From: Streptomyces eurocidicus | GTDB taxonomy: Bacteria > Actinomycetota > Actinomycetes > Streptomycetales > Streptomycetaceae | Direction of reading: 5' to 3' | NCBI RefSeq assembly: GCF_002891295.1 | Contig: NZ_LGUI01000002.1 | Span: forward strand, 744,001 to 808,000 | Length of the DNA stretch: 64,000 bases | Part shown: piece after piece, positions 60,560-64,000 of the stretch | Position numbering within the stretch: the stretch's first letter is position 1 | Layout of the letters: every line of letters begins with the position of its first letter | Program-made: the position numbers and the translations under genes | The notes under the pieces: model-generated | Told to the model about the DNA's origin: nothing | What the model saw: only the letters and a program-made list of their open reading frames with translations | The model's database searches: none

Positions 60560-61126
60560 ATGGTGAGCTTCGAAAAGCGGCTGGTACTCGGTCCGGAGGT
60601 CAGCCGGGACGACGTGGAAGACCTGGCTTGGAACCTCGACTGGAACATTTACGAAATGGGAGAGGAGGAAGCCGGAGCCTGCGTCGACATCTGGCGGACC
60701 GACGATGGCGGGACCGAGATCCACCGTGTCGAGGACCGGCCCATCGGCCTGACGTACCTCACCTTGCGGGGGTCCGCGGTGGCTGTGGTGGAGCGGCGGA
60801 TCCGGGAATCCCTGAGCGTGTGGTCGCGGTCCGACGCGCTCGCCGCACTGTGTGACGCGGTTGGCCGGGACGAGCGGTTGCGGAGCCTGTACGGGCTCGC
60901 CCTCGTCGTCGACGAGCTGGACGGCGCCGTCCTGGAAGAATTCCGGACGGCCGCTTCCGACCCCGATCCGGGAATCCGTCAAGCGGTGGTGGTGGCAGCC
61001 GGGTACCGGCCGGATCCCGCCCTTGTGGAATTGGTAACGCAATTGCGTGACAGTGACCCGGTTCCTCATGTCCGGGAGAACGCGGACATTCTTCTGGAGG
61101 GAATCCGCCTGCATGGCGGTGAATAA
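60560..61126 (+). CDS. HEAT-like protein, candidate cognate immunity protein
   Basis: The 188-residue protein starts three bases after the DUF4157 stop. The N-terminal half is acidic (EDLAWNLDWNIYEMGEEEAG). The C-terminal half has two HEAT-like repeats (SDALAALCDAVGRDERLRSL; EFRTAASDPDPGIRQAVVVA; then LVELVTQLRDSDPVPHV). GC and codon bias are lower than in the flanking genes, matching the end of the DUF4157 gene. Position, size and acidity are those of an immunity protein neutralising the preceding C-terminal domain. There is no family match that I can name. Confidence 0.6.
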   Translation: MVSFEKRLVLGPEVSRDDVEDLAWNLDWNIYEMGEEEAGACVDIWRTDDGGTEIHRVEDRPIGLTYLTLRGSAVAVVERRIRESLSVWSRSDALAALCDAVGRDERLRSLYGLALVVDELDGAVLEEFRTAASDPDPGIRQAVVVAAGYRPDPALVELVTQLRDSDPVPHVRENADILLEGIRLHGGE

Positions 61127-61164
61127 CGTATGAGCATGCGATTCTCGCGAAGGGGGGAGAGCAC

Positions 61165-61815
61165 ATGACCCGCTACCCCGACCTCCCCAAACCCATCCGC
61201 TCCGGCATAGTCATCGTCGACCCCCAACGCGGCACCCCCCGCGGCATCATCGTCCTCCAGTTCAACCCCGACTCCCTGGAACGCTCCCTCGCCCCCCAGG
61301 CCGCCGGCGCGGAAGGCGCCGGCGACCGCACCGAGGCGTTACGGCTCAAGGGCCCCGCCGCCGAGACCTGGAAGTTCACGGCGGAGATCGACGCCACCGA
61401 TCAGATGGAGCTGCCGGTTCCGCAGGGGATCCAGCCGCAGCTCGCCGCGCTGGAGACGCTGTTGCACCCGCCCAGCGCGCTCCTGAGGCGCAATCAGGCG
61501 CTCGCCGCACTCGGTACGTTGGAACTCACGCCGATCGAGGCCCCGCTGACGCTGTTCACCTGGGGAAAGAACCGGGTGCTGCCCGTACGGATCACCGAGC
61601 TCACCATCACCGAGGAGGCGTTCGACGTCGAGCTCAACCCGATCCGGGCCTCGGTCGGGATCGGGCTGAGGGTGCTGACCGTCAACGATCTGCCCACCGG
61701 GCACCGGGGCGCGGAGCTGCACCTCGCGCACCTCGCACAGAAGGAACAGCTCATCGGGCCCGCCGCCGGCGGGAACCGCAGCGCCCTCGGGCTCGGGAAC
61801 GGAGGGGGTTTCTGA
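61165..61815 (+). CDS. Contractile injection system tube-cap protein (Pvc7/CIS tube family)
   Basis: The 216-residue protein belongs to the CIS tube family that joins tube and hub: IVLQFNPDSLERSLAPQ, ETWKFTAEIDATDQMELP, TLFTWGKNRVLPVRITELTI and TEEAFDVELNPIRASVGIGL. Codon 59 (61339) is TTA, so translation should require bldA. GGGGGGAGAG precedes the ATG. The flanking GC returns to normal here after the effector module. Confidence 0.88.
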   Translation: MTRYPDLPKPIRSGIVIVDPQRGTPRGIIVLQFNPDSLERSLAPQAAGAEGAGDRTEALRLKGPAAETWKFTAEIDATDQMELPVPQGIQPQLAALETLLHPPSALLRRNQALAALGTLELTPIEAPLTLFTWGKNRVLPVRITELTITEEAFDVELNPIRASVGIGLRVLTVNDLPTGHRGAELHLAHLAQKEQLIGPAAGGNRSALGLGNGGGF

Positions 61816-62180
61816 TGGCCACCGACGGATACGGCGCCGACATCCCGGACGGCTTACCCGCCCCCTCCGCCTACCCCCGCTCCAGCCGCTACCACGACGT
61901 CCCCGTCGCCGTGCACACCGAGCCCGACGGCCGGCAGACCCCGTACCTCAGGCGGCGCCTGCTGCCCGACCCCGCCCGGCTGGGCACCCTCACCGAGCAC
62001 ACCGTCAGCGTCGGCGACCGGCCGGACCTGCTCGCGTACCACTACCTCGGCAGCGCCGAGCAGTGGTGGCAGATCGCCGACGCCAACCCCGTCACCGACC
62101 CCAGGGAGCTGACGGGAACCCCGGGCCGCAGACTGCGGATCGCGCTCCCGGAGGGCGTACCCGGAGCCGCGAATGGCTGA
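61815..62180 (+). CDS. LysM-like baseplate protein
   Basis: The 121-residue protein has a short LysM/gp53-like core: RRRLLPDPARLGTLTEHTVS, VGDRPDLLAYHYLGSAEQWW and QIADANPVTDPRELTGTPGR. In eCIS and phages such proteins lock hub and baseplate. The ATG overlaps the previous stop by one base (TGATG), and its own end overlaps the VgrG-like gene. Codon 14 (61854) is TTA. Confidence 0.85.
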   Translation: MATDGYGADIPDGLPAPSAYPRSSRYHDVPVAVHTEPDGRQTPYLRRRLLPDPARLGTLTEHTVSVGDRPDLLAYHYLGSAEQWWQIADANPVTDPRELTGTPGRRLRIALPEGVPGAANG

Positions 62181-63315
62181 CGCCCCGGTCACCACCGGAC
62201 CGATCCGGCTGACCCTGATGATGGGGCCCCGGATCCCCGTGCCCGTGCCGCAGCCCGTCACCGACGCCCTGCTGTCCGCCCAGGTCACCGTGGCCAGCGG
62301 ACAGCGCAGCGGGTTCCAGCTGGCGTTCGACCTGTCGAAGAACGGGCTGATCAACACCGCCCTGCTGCCCGGCGGGTTCTTCGACCCCGAGATCAGGGTC
62401 GTGCTCGTCGTCACCGTCCAGGGCACCCCCACCGTCCTCATGGACGGCGTCCTCATCCGGCAGGAGGTCGGCATCAGCAACCAGCCCGGCCAGTCCACCC
62501 TCACCGTCACCGGCGAGGACCTGACCGTGCTGATGGACCTGGACGACCGGACCGGCGAGGACTACCCCGCGATGTCGCCCGCCGGCCGGGTCGCCGTGAT
62601 GCTCACCCGCTACGCCCAGTACGGCATCACCCCGCTGGTCGTCCCCGAGGTGATCCCGCAGGTGTCCCTGCCCACGCACCGGGTGGAGGCCCAGAACGGG
62701 ACCGACCTCGCCTACATCAGCGAGCTGGCGAAAGCCAACGGATACGTGTTCTACCTCGACCCGGGGCCCGTCCCCGGTATGAGCCGGGCCTACTGGGGAC
62801 CGGAGGTACGGCTCGGCCTGCCCCAGCGCGCGCTCAACGTGAACATGGACGCCCTGTCCAACGTCGACCAGCTCACCTTCGCCTTCGACGGCACCGCCCG
62901 AGAGGAGCCGAGGGCGCGGGTGCAGCTCCCCACCACCAAGATCTCGACCCTGCTGCCCATCCCCGAGGTGAGCATCCTGCGACCCCCGCTGGCCCTCAAG
63001 CCCGCACCCGCGCTGAAGAAGACGACGGTCAAGGACGCGGCGAAGAAGGAGCCCGGATCGGCCCTGGCCGAGACCCTCGCCAAGGCCATGGAGTCCGCCG
63101 ACGCGGTCTCCGGCTCCGGGCAGCTCGACGTCGTCCGCTACGGCCAGGTCCTGCGCCCCCGCGAACTCGTGGGCGTACGCGGCGCGGGGATCACCTACGA
63201 CGGCCTGTACTTCGTCAAGAGCGTCACCCACAACCTCCAACGAGGCGCCTACACCCAGAACTTCACCCTCGCCCGCGAGGGCCTGATCTCCCGCACGCCC
63301 GTCGTACGCCCGTAA
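62173..63315 (+). CDS. VgrG/gp27-like baseplate hub protein
   Basis: The 380-residue protein is of the phage late control D/VgrG N-terminal family. It has two OB/tube-like domains (SAQVTVASGQRSGFQLAFDL, VLMDGVLIRQEVG, TLTVTGEDLTVLMDLDDR, DLAYISELAKANGYVFYLDP) and a C-terminal segment GAGITYDGLYFVKSVTHNLQ. It forms the trimeric hub that adapts the hexameric tube to the spike. Unlike classic VgrG, the spike is a separate gene next to it. Confidence 0.93.
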   Translation: MADAPVTTGPIRLTLMMGPRIPVPVPQPVTDALLSAQVTVASGQRSGFQLAFDLSKNGLINTALLPGGFFDPEIRVVLVVTVQGTPTVLMDGVLIRQEVGISNQPGQSTLTVTGEDLTVLMDLDDRTGEDYPAMSPAGRVAVMLTRYAQYGITPLVVPEVIPQVSLPTHRVEAQNGTDLAYISELAKANGYVFYLDPGPVPGMSRAYWGPEVRLGLPQRALNVNMDALSNVDQLTFAFDGTAREEPRARVQLPTTKISTLLPIPEVSILRPPLALKPAPALKKTTVKDAAKKEPGSALAETLAKAMESADAVSGSGQLDVVRYGQVLRPRELVGVRGAGITYDGLYFVKSVTHNLQRGAYTQNFTLAREGLISRTPVVRP

Positions 63316-63347
63316 AGCCCCCGGAACAGGAGCACAGGAGCAGACGC

Positions 63348-63863
63348 ATGGCCACTGAACCCACCCGCTACCTCGGCAAGTACCGGGGCACCGTGGTGAA
63401 CAACACCGATCCGGAGCGGCGCGGACGCATCACGGCGCTGGTGACGGACGTCCTCGGCAAGACGCCGTCCAACTGGGCCATGCCCTGCTTCCCGGTGGCC
63501 GGCCGGGGGATGGGGCACTACGCCGTGCCCCCGGTCGGGTCCGGGGTGTGGATGGAGTTCGAGCAGGGCAACCCCAGCGACCCCATCTGGTCCGGCTGCT
63601 GGTACGGCCACGAGAGCGAACTGCCCCCGCAGGCGCTCACCGGCCTCCCCGCCGCGCCCAACCACGTCCTGCGGACGACGCTGGGCCGGCGGACGCTGGT
63701 CCTCTCCGACGACCCGGTCACCGGCATCACCCTCAGGTCCGAGACCGGCGCCTCCATCGTGATCAACGACTCCGGGATCGAGATCGACAACGGCCAGGGA
63801 GCGAAGATCACGCTCATCGGCCCGACCGTGACCATCAACCAGGACGCCCTGAGCGTGACCTGA
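63348..63863 (+). CDS. gpV-like baseplate spike protein
   Basis: The 171-residue protein has the phage baseplate V OB fold (YLGKYRGTVVNNTDPERRGR, VPPVGSGVWMEFEQGNPSDP, IWSGCWYGHESELP). A short beta-helix tail (GASIVINDSGIEIDNGQGA, KITLIGPTVTINQD) follows. It is the central spike carrying the PAAR tip and stands 32 bp after the hub gene. Confidence 0.93.
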   Translation: MATEPTRYLGKYRGTVVNNTDPERRGRITALVTDVLGKTPSNWAMPCFPVAGRGMGHYAVPPVGSGVWMEFEQGNPSDPIWSGCWYGHESELPPQALTGLPAAPNHVLRTTLGRRTLVLSDDPVTGITLRSETGASIVINDSGIEIDNGQGAKITLIGPTVTINQDALSVT

Positions 63864-63878
63864 GAGAGGAGGGTTCCC

Positions 63879-64000
63879 TTGTCCGGAAATCTCTTGCACG
63901 TCAACGCGACGGTGACCTGCCCGCACGGGGCACGCGCCACCATCCTGCCCGCGCAGGTCAGGGTGGTCGTCGGCGGGAACTTCGCCGCCTCCGTGGCGGA
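63879..64000 (+). CDS. PAAR-like spike tip protein, start only (cut by window end)
   Basis: A TTG start behind GAGAGGAGGG gives 40 codons, MSGNLLHVNATVTCPHGARA then TILPAQVRVVVGGNF. The pattern matches the small PAAR-like tip proteins (early CPHG, hydrophobic strands) that follow gpV in eCIS operons. The gene continues beyond the window. Confidence 0.65.
   Translation, partial: MSGNLLHVNATVTCPHGARATILPAQVRVVVGGNFAASVA

Noticed and set aside
46786-64000. Prophage
   Set aside because: Only tail-like genes plus an AAA+ ATPase, DUF4255 and DUF4157 genes; no capsid, portal, terminase, lysis or integrase gene in the window.
1-64000. tRNA, rRNA or riboswitch genes
   Set aside because: I saw no cloverleaf with a T-arm consensus, no rRNA core sequence and no known riboswitch core; a covariance search would be needed to exclude weak ones.

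Overview
The window is chromosomal DNA of a Streptomyces-type actinomycete. GC is very high with strongly GC-biased third codon positions, GTG starts are common, stop/start overlaps of the GTGA/ATGA kind are frequent, TTA leucine codons are rare (five were found), and the gene content is typical of the group: two AfsR/SARP-type NB-ARC-TPR regulators, TetR/MerR/GntR regulators, many small secreted proteins and a Streptomyces-type contractile injection system. I saw no rRNA, tRNA, integrase, transposase or CRISPR array.

0-10 kb: after a GntR regulator and a cyclotransferase-SGNH fusion comes a leftward gene string. In order of transcription it encodes a Crp/Fnr regulator, a class III nucleotidyl cyclase-like protein, a large protein with a degenerate P-loop and HEAT-like repeats, an SPFH-like protein, a small Pycsar-effector-family (PycTM/DUF5706) membrane protein and an M48 metalloprotease with a proline-rich repeat arm. 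Two of the junctions are 4-nt start/stop overlaps. The cyclase and the large protein carry nearly the same 25-residue Gly/Val motif, and a Crp-type site lies before the cyclase. I read this as a candidate cyclic-nucleotide signalling or anti-phage locus.

10-20 kb: a TetR gene divergent from an NAD(P)-binding oxidoreductase, a YceI protein, two gene relics, a MerR gene divergent from an Old Yellow Enzyme with a MerR-type, probably leaderless promoter, a DMT transporter, a secreted protein and an AfsR-like regulator.

20-31 kb: five paralogous small secreted proteins with four conserved cysteines, in two operons (three and two copies), each beside an AfsR-like regulator. Between them is a five-gene + strand operon (aldehyde dehydrogenase-like reductase, class III aminotransferase, SRPBCC protein, membrane protein, acyl carrier protein) that looks like a small amine-forming natural-product pathway.

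31-46 kb: an O-methyltransferase behind an iron box, a secreted amidase, a cupin, an ABC exporter, panD, a Nudix hydrolase, a TetR regulator, an alpha/beta hydrolase, a StaR/TTC38-like TPR protein, RNase HI with a C-terminal Cys module, a GMC oxidoreductase, a condensation-like acyltransferase and a thioesterase relic.

46.8-64 kb: a rightward operon for an extracellular-type contractile injection system (eCIS): sheath, tube, Cys4 chaperone-like protein, a frameshifted proline-rich protein, DUF4255 protein, AAA+ ATPase, a small protein, a 2048-residue DUF4157 protein with a foreign-looking C-terminus followed by a probable cognate HEAT-like protein, tube-cap protein, LysM-like protein, VgrG-like hub, gpV spike and the start of a PAAR-like gene. 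The operon runs off the right edge, so baseplate wedge genes would be outside the window.
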